Below are positions 44,163 to 53,410 of a stretch of 64,000 nt of DNA, one piece after another. Below the pieces are notes generated by a model. It was not told the origin of the DNA. It worked only from the letters and a program-made list of their open reading frames with translations, and did no database searches. The DNA lies in contig CAVXUX010000001.1 in NCBI GenBank assembly GCA_963765135.1, positions 401,292 to 465,291 on the forward strand. The letters are read 5' to 3'. A program made the translations under genes and the position numbers. This DNA is from JACVRW01 sp963765135 (GTDB lineage Bacteria; Actinomycetota; Thermoleophilia; Solirubrobacterales; Thermoleophilaceae). Positions within the stretch are counted from its first letter, which is position 1; each line of letters begins with the position of its first letter.

Positions 44163-45397
44163 GTGGACAGCCACACGGCAGCGACCATCCGCGACGCGGT
44201 CGCGTCCCATGAGCCGGAGATCGTCGGGCTGACCACACGGCTCGTGTCGGTCGCCTCGGAGAACCCCCCGGGCAGCGCTATCGCGAGTGTGCCGAGCTGC
44301 TCTCGGAGACGCTCGCGGCGCTCGACCTGTCGCCCCAAATCGTGGACACCTCGATCGCCGATTCGGACGAGCCGCGCTGGTGTGTGCAGGGCGGCACGGG
44401 CGGCAGCGGACCCTGCCTCTACCTGCACGGGCACTACGACGTCGTGCCGGCTCAGAACGTCGAGCAGTTCGAGCCGGTCGTCGAGGCCGGCCGCATCCGC
44501 GGCCGCGGCAGCGCGGACATGAAGGGCGGACTCGTCGCGATGCTCTACGCGGTCGTGGCGTTGCGCGACCTGGGCGTCGAGCTCGACGGCCAGGTGTGCT
44601 TCAACTTCGTGCCGGACGAGGAGACCGGCGGTCGCGGAGGCTCCCGAGTGCTCGCGGAACGCGGGCTGCTCGCGCCGAACGGGGCTGGCATGTTGACGCC
44701 GGAGCCAACCGGCGGCGTGGTCTGGAACGCCAACCGCGGCGCGCTCACGCTGGAGCTGACGGTTCACGGCCGCGAGGCGCACGTGGGCCATGCGCACGCC
44801 GGGGTCAACGCCTTCGAGCGAATGCTCGACGTCGCCGGCGCGCTCCGGGAGCTGGCGGCCGAAGTCGCCCAGCACACCACCGCCTATGCGGTCGAGCCGC
44901 CGGCCGCGCGCAGGTCGATCCTGCTGATCGGAGGGCGCGCTGAGAGCGGTAGCGGGTTCAACGTGGTGCCGGCGAGCTGCAGCTTCACGGTCGATCGGCG
45001 GCCGAATCCGGAGGAGTCGCTCGCCGACGAGCGCGAGCGCCTGCTGGCGACGCTCGCGCCGTTCCGCGAGCGGGGCTACGGGATCGACGTCGAGGTGCTG
45101 CAGGAGGGGGACGCCGGCGGGTCGAGCGAGCAGGACCCGCTGGCCGTCGCGCTGGCCGCGTCGGTCGGCGAGGTCGAGGGGACCGCGCCACGCTTCGAGC
45201 TGTGCCCGGGGCTGCTCGAGACGCGCTGGTACGCGAGCGCGGGCGTCCCGGCCTTCGCCTACGGGCCCGGCCGGCTCGAGGTGTCCCACGGGCCGGACGA
45301 GCACGTGGAGATCGACGCTCTGCTCCGCTGCGCGACCGTCTACGCGCTGACGATCCGCCGCCTGCTCAGTCGTAGCGCTGGATCATCCGGACGTTGA
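44163..45397 (+). pseudogene. M20 family metallopeptidase, one frameshift
   Basis: An M20 (ArgE/DapE/carboxypeptidase G2-like) hydrolase of about 411 residues. GTG 44163 starts MDSHTAATIRDAVASHEPEI. Near 44278 one base is missing, then YRECAELLSETLAALDLSP continues in the next frame. Metal ligands are visible: His in LYLHGHYDVVP, Asp in RGSADMKGG, Glu pair in VPDEETGG, Glu in TPEPTGG, and a late His in VSHGPDEHV. The dimerisation domain lies between. Probable sequencing indel. The 3' end overlaps the convergent permease by 32 bp. Confidence 0.8.
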
Positions 45398-46122
45398 GGA
45401 AGAGCATCACGACGCCCAGCGCGAGGACCACCCCGAACCCGGGCAGGATCTTGCCCCAGTCGAGGTCGTCGAGGATCAGCGATCGCAGCGCCTCCATCAG
45501 GTAGGTGACCGGGTTGAGCGTCGCGGCCACCTCCATCGGCTCCGTCAGCAGATCGCGCGGCACGAAGTTCGGCGTCAGGAACAGCAGCGGGAAGAAGATC
45601 AACCCGCCCGAGTTGGTCGCCGCCGCGCTGCGGGTCTTCAGCGCGATGAGCTGCATGAAGCCGGCGTAGACGACGCCCCACAGCGCGCTGAGCAGCACGA
45701 GCAGCACGAACCCGAGCGGCCCGCTCGCGATCGTGATCCCGAACGGGAGCGCGAGCAGCACGATCACCGTCGAGAGGACGATGCCCTTCGCGCCCTCGGC
45801 TGACGAGCCGGCCGAGCACGATCGCGTAGCGCGGGACCGGGATCGCGCGCAGCTTGTCGAAGTAGCCGCCCTCGATCTCCTCGACGAGGAACAGCGCGGC
45901 CATGCCGAACGACGCCGCCAGCAGGAGCGTGATCGGCAGCTGGAAGGCGGCGTATCCCTGGCCCTCGAGGAAGTCGGTCGACTCCGACGGGAAGATCTCG
46001 GCCGCCTGGCCGGTGTTCACCACCAGGAAGAAGAGCGGGATGAACATCGTCATGAACAGCGCGTCCGGCTGCCGCAGCGCCTCGCGCAGCCCGCGCTTTC
46101 CCAATGCGATCGTGGCGCTCAT
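45366..46122 (-). pseudogene. ABC-2 permease (DrrB-like), one frameshift
   Basis: Integral membrane subunit of an ABC exporter, about 251 residues with six helices. From ATG 46122 it reads MSATIALGKRGLREALRQPD and FMTMFIPLFFLVVNTG; one extra base near 45801 breaks the frame, then IVLLALPFGITIASGPLGFV continues to the stop at 45366. The ABC-2 signature region LTEPMEVAATLNPVTYLMEAL is intact. The ATG overlaps the stop of the ATPase gene (ATGA). With the ATPase it forms a daunorubicin-resistance-type drug exporter. Confidence 0.82.
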
Positions 46123-46934
46123 GCGCTCACCTCCTGGACCTCGCCGGCCGCCCGCTCGCGGGTGCGGCCGGTGGCGTCGAGGAAGACGTCGTCGAGCGTC
46201 GGCTCGTCGTCGCCGCCGCGGCGCTCGCGCAGGTCGGCCTTGAGCTGCTCCGGCGTGCCCTCGCCGCACGATGCGGCCGCTGTCGATGATCGCGATGCGG
46301 TCGCAGAGCTGGTCGGCCTCCTCGAGGTACTGCGTCGTGAGGAACACCGTCGTGCCGTGCCCGTTGATCCGGCGCAGCTCCTCCCAGACCGTCAGCCGGC
46401 TGGCCGGGTCGAGGACCGGTGGTCGGCTCGTCGAGGAAGAGCACCTCGGGCTCGTGGACGAGCGCCGCCGCCAGGTCGAGCCGGCGCTGCATGCCGCCGG
46501 AGTAGCCCTTGATCACGCGGTCGGCGGCGTCGTCCAGCTCGACGAGCGCCAGCAGCTCCTCGGCGCGCTCCGCCGCCCGGGCGGCGCCGAGGCCGAACAG
46601 CCGGCCGTGCAGGACCAGCAGCTCGCGGCCCGTCTGGCGCGGGTCGAGCCCGGCCTCCTGGAGCGCGACGCCGATCCGGCGCCGCGCCTGGTCGGGGTCG
46701 CGCGGCGACGTCGATGCCCACCACCTCGGCGCGTCCGGAGGTGATCGTCAGCAGCGTCGTGAGCATCCGCACCGTCGTCGACTTGCCGGCGCCGTTGGGC
46801 CCGAGGAAACCGAAGATCTCGCCGGCGCGGACCTCGAGGTCGACGCCGCGCACGGCCTCGACGTCGCCTTCGCGGCCCGTGAAGTGCTTGACCAGCCCCT
46901 CGGCCAGCACGGCCGGTCTTCCGTTGTCGTGCAT
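46119..46934 (-). pseudogene. ABC exporter ATPase (DrrA-like), three frameshifts
   Basis: ATP-binding subunit, about 270 residues. Walker A is GPNGAGKSTT, the signature is KGYSGGMQRRLDLA, Walker B is VLFLDEPTTG. Start ATG 46934 follows GGAGG. Single extra bases near 46705, 46420 and 46262 shift the frame three times and together restore it. The joined C-terminus reads DDVFLDATGRTRERAAGEVQ and ends inside the permease start. The short length is typical of small DrrA proteins. Sequencing error is the simplest cause. Confidence 0.8.
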
Positions 46935-46996
46935 CGAACCTCCTGGTCGGTGAACAAGCGTGGGGCGCGTACTCAGACCGGGCGAGCGCCCGGAAC

Positions 46997-47872
46997 TCAG
47001 CGTCCGCGGCTCTCGCCGAGGTCCTTGTTCTCGGGCACGAACTTGCTCGCGGTGAACGTGGCGCCCTGCGGGTCGCTGATGATCGTCATCCGCACCCAGG
47101 GCGCGTCGAACGGCGGCGACGACGACGCGCCGCCCAGCTCGGCCGCCCGCGCGGCGACCGCGTCGGCGTCGTCGACCGCGAACGTCACGCCCCAGTGCGG
47201 CGGGTCGTCGGGCTGGTCGTCGGGGATCGGGCTGACGCTCGCGACGACGTCCTCGAAGCGCTCCGGCGCGCCCATCGCCGGCCATGCCCTCGCGCATGCC
47301 GGGGTTGCGCTGCTCGAGGAAGTCGCCGTAGCCGGGCAGCGCCCACACGGAGCCGCCGCCGAGTCGAGCATCTCCCAGCCGAAGACGGCGCCGTAGAACG
47401 CCTGCGCGCCCTCGAGGTCGCGCGTGTTGAGGTCGTTGAAGTTCAGCGAGCCGTGCTCGTTGACGACCGCGGCGCCCCGGTGCTCCTTCGCCTGCCAGAC
47501 GCAGAAGGCGGCGCCCTCGGGGTCGGCGAAGATCGCCATGCGGCCCGCGTCGCCGACGTCGAACGGCTCCATCAGCACGGTGCCGCCGGCGGCGCGGACC
47601 TTGGCGGCGGTCTCGTCGGCGTCCTCGACCCAGACGTAGGTGTTCCAGACGGCCGCCTCGCGGCGCGCCCTCGGGCTGGGAGCCGACGGCGGCGACGTCG
47701 CCGCCGCGGATGCCGGGCGACGAAGTACTTGCCGGGCGACCCGGGCGGCATGACGTCCTCGAGCTCCCACCCGAACAGGCTCGCCGTAGAAGCGCCGCGG
47801 CCGCGTCGGGGTCGGGCTGCGTCGTGTCGATCCAGCACGGGACGCCGGGGATATAGCGGTCTGCTCGCTCAT
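46997..47872 (-). pseudogene. two-module VOC protein, multiple frameshifts
   Basis: A two-domain glyoxalase-like protein of about 290 residues read in several frames. Recognisable pieces in order: MSEQT, then IPGVPCWIDTTQPDPDAAAA, LFGWELEDVMPPGSPGKYFV, RGGDVAAVGSQPEGAPR, AAVWNTYVWVEDADE, NTRDLEGAQAFYGAVFGWEM, ALPGYGDFLEQRNPGMREGM and the end VRMTIISDPQGATFTASKF. At least five single-base breaks lie between 47280 and 47860. The overall length is a multiple of three. It lies 62 bp upstream of the ABC exporter and is divergent from the YafY regulator. Confidence 0.72.
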
Positions 47873-47962
47873 CGGTGCTCCTTCGTCGGTTGACTGGGCG
47901 CGGCACCCTACGAACGATTTAGGTCAGGATCTGTCCTCAATTTCAGGGACCATGGGATTTAC

Positions 47963-48951
47963 ATGATGCGCGAGACCTCCAGCCGGCTCCTCGATCTCCT
48001 GTCGCTGCTCCAGGCGCGCCGCGACTGGCCGGGCGCCGAGCTGGCCGAGCGGCTCGAGGTCTCGGGGCGCACGATCCGGCGCGACGTCGGCCGGCTGCGC
48101 GGCGCTGGGCTACCCGGTCGAGTCGCTGACCGGGCCGGCCGGCGGCTACCGGCTGCGCGCCGGCACCGCGATGCCGCCGCTGCTGCTCGACGAGGAAGAG
48201 GCGATCGCCATCGCGGTCGGGCTGCGCACCGCGGCCCGGGCGTCGGTGGCCGGCATCGAGGAGACCTCGATCCGCGCGCTCGTCAAGCTCGAGCAGGTGC
48301 TGCCGACGCACCTGCGCCGGCGCGTCGCCGCGCTCGGGTCGGCGACGGTCGCCGGGCCGGTCGCAGGCCCGACCGTCGACCCGCAGCATCTGACGACGAT
48401 CGCCGCGGCCTGCCGCGACTCCGAGTGCCTGCGGTTCGACTACCGCAGCCGCGACGGCGCCGCGACGCGCCGCGAGGTCGAGCCGCACTCGCTCGTGAAC
48501 CTCGGGCGACGCTGGTACCTGGTCGGCTGGGATCGCCGCCGCGAGGACTGGCGGACGTTCCGCGTCGACCGGCTCAGCCGACCCGCGGCGACCGGAACGC
48601 AGGTTCGCGGCGCGCGCGCTGCCGGCGAAGGACGCGGCCGCCTACGTCGAGCAGAGCATCGCGGGCGCGCGGCACCGCTACGAGGCGCGCGTCACCGTGC
48701 ACGCCCCGGCGGACGAGATCGCGAGGCGGCTCCCGTGGGTCGCGGGCGCGCTCGAGCCGATCGACGCGCAGCGCTGCGAGTACCGGACCTCCGACTACGA
48801 CCTCGAATGGCTGGCGCTGCGGATCGCGATGCTCGGCGTCGACGTCGACGTGGACGAGCCGCCGGAGCTCATCGCGCAGATGGACGCGCTCGGGCGACGC
48901 CTGCTCCGGGCCAACTACCGCCGACCTGCGGTCCGCCAGCCTTCCGCGTAG
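47963..48951 (+). pseudogene. YafY-type HTH/WYL regulator, two frameshifts
   Basis: A 328-residue DeoR/YafY-type regulator. Winged helix at 1-60 (SRLLDLLSLLQARRDWPGAE, SGRTIRRDVGRLR). One extra base near 48103 leads to GYPVESLTGPAGGYRL and the WYL domain (CLRFDYRSRDG, VNLGRRWYLVGWDRRREDW). One extra base near 48599 leads to RFAARALPAKDAAAYVEQS and the C-terminal domain. WYL domains sense nucleic acids or small ligands. Divergent by 90 bp from the VOC-ABC operon, its likely target. Its 3' end overlaps the LigM-like gene by 37 bp. Confidence 0.78.
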
Positions 48952-50318
48952 TGCAGGCGCGCGTCCTCCGAGTAGGGCACCGGGCTGACCGTCGCGCTCA
49001 CCTCGAGCTGCTTGTGCGGCTCGACGGTCTTCTTGCGTGCCGCCGCCGGGCTCGCCCCACACGACGTGGAGCTCGGTGCCGAGCGGGATCTCGTGGTCGA
49101 CGGTGGCGAGCGACAGCGCCTTCTTCTCGTTGTACGAGTAGCCGGTGAACAGCGACAGGCCGACCGTGTTGCCCGGCGTCGACGCACCTAGTCGTAGTTG
49201 AGTTGGCGTAGTTCGCGAGCGGCAGGTCGAAGAACTTGTACTGCTCGCCCTCGGGGTCGAACATCGAGCGCGACGATCTTGGCCATGTCGTCGCGCGTTC
49301 CACTCGAGCGTGACCTTCTTGCGCTGCGCCGCTGGGTCGACCTTCTCCAGCGCCTCGGGGCCGATGAAGTCGTGGTCGAACTTCACGAACGGGCCGTAAC
49401 CCAGCTCCCACGGGTTGAGGTAGTAGTCCTCGATCTCCTCGGCGACGAAGCTGCCGCCGATCGCGCCGGTGGCCTCGTAGCTGTCGGCGCCGCAGCCACT
49501 CGCGGTAACCTTGAGCTCGTCGCCGGTGTAGATCGGCCGGCAGCGGTGACGGGATCCAGCCCGATTCGAGCGTGTTCGACGGATAGGCGCGCGCGCCGAA
49601 CGGGATCAGGCCGAACTCTTCGCCCGCCTCGAGGATCGCGTCGCGGATGTCGTCCTGCTCTCGTAGGGGCCCCAGATCTCGAGGCCCGGCGCGCCGGCCA
49701 TGCCGTGGCGCAGCGTGCGCACCTGGCGCCTGCCGATGTTCATGTGCGCCATGTTGAAGAACTTGAGCTGGTCGAGCGGGCCGCCGTTGAGCTTCTCGAT
49801 GACGTGCCAGGCGTTCGGGCCCTGGATCTGGAAGCGCCAGTACTTGCGGTTGACCGGCTTGCCCATCGGGCGCGACGGCGAGCGGTCGTCCTTGATGATC
49901 TCGACGTCGTAGCCGCCGTTCTCGGCTTGGAACATCAGCCAGTTCGCCGCGGGCGCGCGGCCGACGTAGACGAACTCTTCCTCGGCCAGGTAGAAGATGA
50001 TGCCGTCGCCGATCACGTGGCCTAGGGCGTCGTCGGGACGTACTGCTTGGCCTTGTTGACCGGCCAGCCGGCCAGGTTGTTGATCACGGTGTCGGAGAGC
50101 AGCTTGAGCGCGTCGGGGCCGTGGATGTAGAGGTCGACCATGTGGTGCGACTGGTCGAACAGCACCGCGGTATGCTGCCACGCCCACTGCTCCGAGCGCC
50201 AGTTGGAGAACTCGAGGGCGACGACCGGATAGACGTAGGCGCCGATCTGCGAGTTGCGCAGCAGCTCGACGGTGTTGCCGGACTCATCCAGCAGCTCTTG
50301 CAGGTTGCTTGGTGTCAT
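48915..50318 (-). pseudogene. LigM-like THF-dependent O-demethylase, multiple frameshifts
   Basis: An aminomethyltransferase-fold (GcvT-like) protein close to vanillate/3-O-methylgallate O-demethylase LigM, which moves the methoxyl methyl group to tetrahydrofolate. Length from ATG 50318 (after GGAGGG) to stop 48915 equals 468 codons, the usual LigM size. Pieces in order: SNLQELLDESGNTVELLRNS, FSNWRSEQWAWQHTAVLFDQ, LGHVIGDGIIFYLAEEEFVY, GRRQVRTLRHGMAGAPGLEI, EFGLIPFGARAYPSNTLESG, KFDHDFIGPEALEKV, GYSYNEKKALSLATVDHEIP and PHKQLEVSATVSPVPYS. Clear breaks are near 50032 and 49663, with more at 49030-49600. The MetF gene lies directly upstream. Confidence 0.8.
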
Positions 50319-51129
50319 GACCCACCCTCCTCTTCTGGTGCCACTCCCACGTCTGTAGGAGCTCGTTGAACGTGAAGTACTGCAGGCCGGCAATCGCAAG
50401 CTCCGGGTCGTCGAGCAGCGGGGCGATCCCCTCGTAGAGCCGGTCGACCGTCGAGCGCCGCGACAGCAGGCTGCGCAGCCCCTTCTGCTTGCGCAGGAAG
50501 TCGATCGAAGGCCCGACCCCGATGCGCGCCGACATCGTCACCAGCTTGCGGCGCGTGACCTTGCCGGGCATCCCGATCACGATCGGCAGCTCCATGCCCC
50601 GCTCGCGCTGGCTCACGATCCAGGTGCGCAGCGCCTCCAGGTCGAAGCACATCTGGGTGACCACGTAGTCGGTCAGACGGCTCTTGTCCCGGAGTACCCG
50701 TTCGAGCTCCTCGGCAGAGATCAGCGGATGACCCTCGGGGTACCCGGCGACGCCGATCAGCCCGGGGCGCTGCGGGTGGTCGACCACCAACGGCAGCAGG
50801 TCGAGGGCCGAGGAGTACTCGCCCACCGGGTCCTCGATGTCCCCGCCGATCAGGAACAGGTCGTCCACCCCGACGTCGGCGAGACCGGCTAGGAGCTGGT
50901 CGAGGTGAGCGCGGTCACGGACCATGCGCGCCGCGACGTGCACGGTCAGCGTGTGGTCGAGCTCCCGTAGCTGGGCCGCGACCTCCACTCCGCGGTCAGG
51001 CCCATGCTTGGGCGAGCAGGTGACCGCTATTCGGATCGGTCGCGGCAGCCGGGCCGCCTCCTCGACGATGCCGGGAAGGGGCAGGACCTCGAGCCGAGCG
51101 CGGTCCTGTTCGGGCGTGACGTCTGTCAT
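50284..51129 (-). CDS. methylenetetrahydrofolate reductase-like protein
   Basis: A 281-residue MetF-family TIM-barrel flavoprotein. Family blocks are IAVTCSPKHGPDRGVEVAAQ, TVHVAARMVRDRAHLDQLL, DLFLIGGDIEDPVGEYSSAL, VVTQMCFDLEALRTWI and IVIGMPGKVTRRKLVTM. It interconverts 5-methyl- and 5,10-methylene-tetrahydrofolate. Its end overlaps the LigM-like gene by 35 bp, and such pairs (ligM-metF in Sphingobium SYK-6) recycle methyl-THF made by O-demethylation. It may therefore work in the oxidative direction, not for methionine synthesis. Confidence 0.83.
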   Translation of the reverse strand: MTDVTPEQDRARLEVLPLPGIVEEAARLPRPIRIAVTCSPKHGPDRGVEVAAQLRELDHTLTVHVAARMVRDRAHLDQLLAGLADVGVDDLFLIGGDIEDPVGEYSSALDLLPLVVDHPQRPGLIGVAGYPEGHPLISAEELERVLRDKSRLTDYVVTQMCFDLEALRTWIVSQRERGMELPIVIGMPGKVTRRKLVTMSARIGVGPSIDFLRKQKGLRSLLSRRSTVDRLYEGIAPLLDDPELAIAGLQYFTFNELLQTWEWHQKRRVGHDTKQPARAAG

Positions 51130-51243
51130 CGCTCCTCAGAGGTTCCCACCGCAGGTGTCGTACACACCCCCCGTCCGAGAGGGATGTACTGGACCTAAGG
51201 GGGGTATTCTGGCCACGCAGGGTGTCCGGCGACCGTTCTCTAC

Positions 51244-51818
51244 ATGTCCATGTCGCTCGACGGGTTCATCGCCGGGCCCAATGAGGGACCGGGGAACGGG
51301 CTCGGCGACGGTGGCCATCGGCTGCACGAGTGGGCCTGCCGAGGGCCTACACCGGCCACAAGGACATCTCAGACCTGGGCGGCGTCGACGGCCAGGTAGT
51401 CGACGAGTTCATGTCGACCGGCGCCGTCGTCGCGGGCCGGGGGACCTTCGAGCCCGCGGGCGGCTGGGGCGGCGACCACCACGACGGCGTGCCGATCTGG
51501 GTCTTCAGCCGCCACGAGCCCGGCATCGACGTGAGCCAGTGGCCGCGGGTCACCTACGTGAACGACGTCAGCACCGCGATGACCGAGGCCAAGCGGGCCG
51601 CGGGCGACAAGAACGTGCTGGTCCACGGCGCCGCAACCGCGCAGCTCGCCCTCGCGGACGGCCTCCTCGACGAGCTCGAGATCCACCTCATCCCGGTGCT
51701 GCTCGGCCAAGGTCGCCGTCTCTTCGACAACCTGTCCCCCGAGCACATCGAGCTGGAGCGCACCCGGGTCCTCGAGGGGGACGGTGTGACCCACATGCAC
51801 TACCGGGTGCAGCGCTGA
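51244..51818 (+). pseudogene. dihydrofolate reductase family protein (RibD-C), frameshifted
   Basis: A RibD C-terminal-type reductase of about 191 residues. ATG 51244 gives MSMSLDGFIAGPNEGPGNGL; near 51330 one base is missing and the protein continues as YTGHKDISDLGGVDGQVVDE to HIELERTRVLEGDGV. Family blocks VVAGRGTFEPAGGWGG and NVLVHGAATAQLALADGLLD are intact. The usual N-terminus (VLYMSMSLDGF) is present in frame before 51244 without a start codon, so a GTG at 51222 with a further indel may be the real start. The stop overlaps the NTF2 gene (TGATG). Confidence 0.75.
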
Positions 51819-52204
51819 TGTCGCAGGAGAACGTCGAGAGGATCAAGGCGGGGTTCGCGGCGCACAACCGCGGCGATGTCGATGCGCTGGTCGAGGTCTA
51901 CGACCCGGAGGCGGTGTTCGAGACGCTGCTACTGGGAACCCACCATGGCAACCAGGCCATACGGCTGATCTACGAGGAGAACCAAAAGACCCTGTCCGGG
52001 TACGACGTGGTCCCCGTGGAGCTGATCGACGCCGGGGACAAGGTCGTGGCCGTTGCTCAGGCAGTCGGATCCGGTCTCGCCAGTCAGATCTCCGTGGACG
52101 AGCAGTTCGCGTTCGTGTTCACGTTCAAGGGCGACCGGGTGGTGCGAGAGCAGGCCTTCCGAAACAGGGAGGAAGCTCTCGAAGCGGCCGGAGTGCCGGC
52201 CTAG
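51818..52204 (+). CDS. NTF2/SnoaL-like protein
   Basis: A 128-residue NTF2-fold protein: VERIKAGFAAHNRGDVDALV, then DPEAVFETLLLGTHHGNQAI and FAFVFTFKGDRVVREQAF. Proteins of this fold act as small hydrolases, isomerases or ligand binders; no catalytic set is recognisable. Co-translated with the RibD-C gene. It ends 8 bp before the convergent glycosidase-like gene. Confidence 0.8.
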   Translation: MSQENVERIKAGFAAHNRGDVDALVEVYDPEAVFETLLLGTHHGNQAIRLIYEENQKTLSGYDVVPVELIDAGDKVVAVAQAVGSGLASQISVDEQFAFVFTFKGDRVVREQAFRNREEALEAAGVPA

Positions 52205-52212
52205 CGCGCCTG

Positions 52213-53241
52213 CTACCTCGGGATGACCCCGTCCAGGCAGGTGTTGTGCGCCCCTGGCCAGAGTGGGGGGTCGAGGGCCTTGACCGCGTCGGCGTCGAGG
52301 TGCCGCTCGCGGGCGAGCGCCGCCACCAGCGCGCGGTAGGCGGGTCGCGCGGCACCGTTCGCGCGGAACCAGGCCGAGTCCCAGGTGTCCGGATGGCATT
52401 CGGCCTGCCACTGGTAGGCGTAGACGCGACTGACCCGGCGGGAATGGCTCGGCAGTGACAGCATCCAGCGAGTCGCGGCCGCGGCGTGCTGTTCGCCAAG
52501 CTTGCCCTCGCGGACGTAGTAGACGATCCCCGCGGTCTCGCTGATCCAGAGCCGCCCGCGTGTCAGCTGGAGCAGCCGGCGGGTACCCGAGAGTCGCCAC
52601 GGCCGAAAGGCGTTGACGTCGACGTAGTTGTGCATCGACCAGAGCCGCGGGCGCCCGCGCAGGTGGCGTTTGTACTTGAGGACCCACCGCCGCATGTTCC
52701 ACCAGTCGAGCACGTCGCCGGCTGCGACGTTGCAGCCGCGGCAGACGCGGCGTAGGGCGTTGTAGTACCCGGCAGCGCGGACCGGGTTGTTGTACGTGGG
52801 CTGCGACCCGTGGTTCGGCTCGTTCCAGGGGTTGAAGTCGCGCACCCCCGGATAGCGCGCGTGGAAGGCCCGCATGCAGCGCAGGTAGACGCGATAGGAC
52901 GGGAGCCCCCAGCGGCGCTCCCAGCTCGAGGCAAAGGCCACCAGTGGCCTGGCCCCGGCACGCCGAGCAGCGGCCAGCCACGTGTCGACGTACAGCCGCG
53001 CGGCGCCTGGGCGGCAGGCGACGTCGTATGGGACGACCAGTCGCACGTGCTCGAGCCCGAGCGCGCCGAAGCGCGGATCGGAGAACATCTCGAGCCCCTG
53101 CTCGCCGATCCCCAACTCGAAGCTCCATCTCGCATCAGCCCGGGGCGCTGACGCCAGAGCACAAACGCAGACGGCGACCACGCCAAGCACCTTGACGGTG
53201 CCCGCGCAGCTTCGCGGGGCCAGCATCCTGCGGCCCAGCAT
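52213..53241 (-). CDS. secreted glycoside hydrolase-like TIM-barrel protein
   Basis: A 342-residue exported protein with a signal peptide around residues 14-38 (VLGVVAVCVCALASAPRADA). The barrel resembles clan GH-A enzymes: acid/base Glu in RDFNPWNEPNHG and a nucleophile-like Glu in LWISETAGIVYY. Paired cysteines (VYLRCMRAF; RRVCRGCNV) suggest disulfides. This type is common in Solirubrobacterales from memory. Several ATG/GTG codons near 53241 could be the start. Substrate unknown. Confidence 0.75.
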   Translation of the reverse strand: MLGRRMLAPRSCAGTVKVLGVVAVCVCALASAPRADARWSFELGIGEQGLEMFSDPRFGALGLEHVRLVVPYDVACRPGAARLYVDTWLAAARRAGARPLVAFASSWERRWGLPSYRVYLRCMRAFHARYPGVRDFNPWNEPNHGSQPTYNNPVRAAGYYNALRRVCRGCNVAAGDVLDWWNMRRWVLKYKRHLRGRPRLWSMHNYVDVNAFRPWRLSGTRRLLQLTRGRLWISETAGIVYYVREGKLGEQHAAAATRWMLSLPSHSRRVSRVYAYQWQAECHPDTWDSAWFRANGAARPAYRALVAALARERHLDADAVKALDPPLWPGAHNTCLDGVIPR

Positions 53242-53410
53242 GGCGTATCAGTCTCGCGGGCGCCAGCTGGCTGCGTCGTCGACGAGTGCGGTCATGAGCC
53301 GCGCCGCATCCGGTCGCCCGATGCCGTTGGTCGAAAGCGAGCTCCAAGTTGAGGCAGACGGCACGTGGCGCTTCGTGATCGACAACCCGTGGGGAACCGA
53401 CTGACGCGCC
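53242..53410. other. short region without a supported gene
   Basis: These 169 bases hold no convincing gene. A plus-strand frame ending at 53404 finishes with ESELQVEADGTWRFVIDNPW, which looks protein-like but is not recognised; it could be a remnant or the C-terminus of a small gene overlapping the glycosidase start. Confidence 0.3.

Noticed and set aside
47873..47962. Possible operator AGGATCTGTCCT between the VOC and YafY genes
   Set aside because: The dyad is only four to five bases per arm and imperfect, too weak to list as a site.
52982..53404. Possible small plus-strand gene ending at 53404
   Set aside because: Only the last 20 or so residues look protein-like, most of the frame is antisense to the glycosidase signal peptide region, and no start signal was found.
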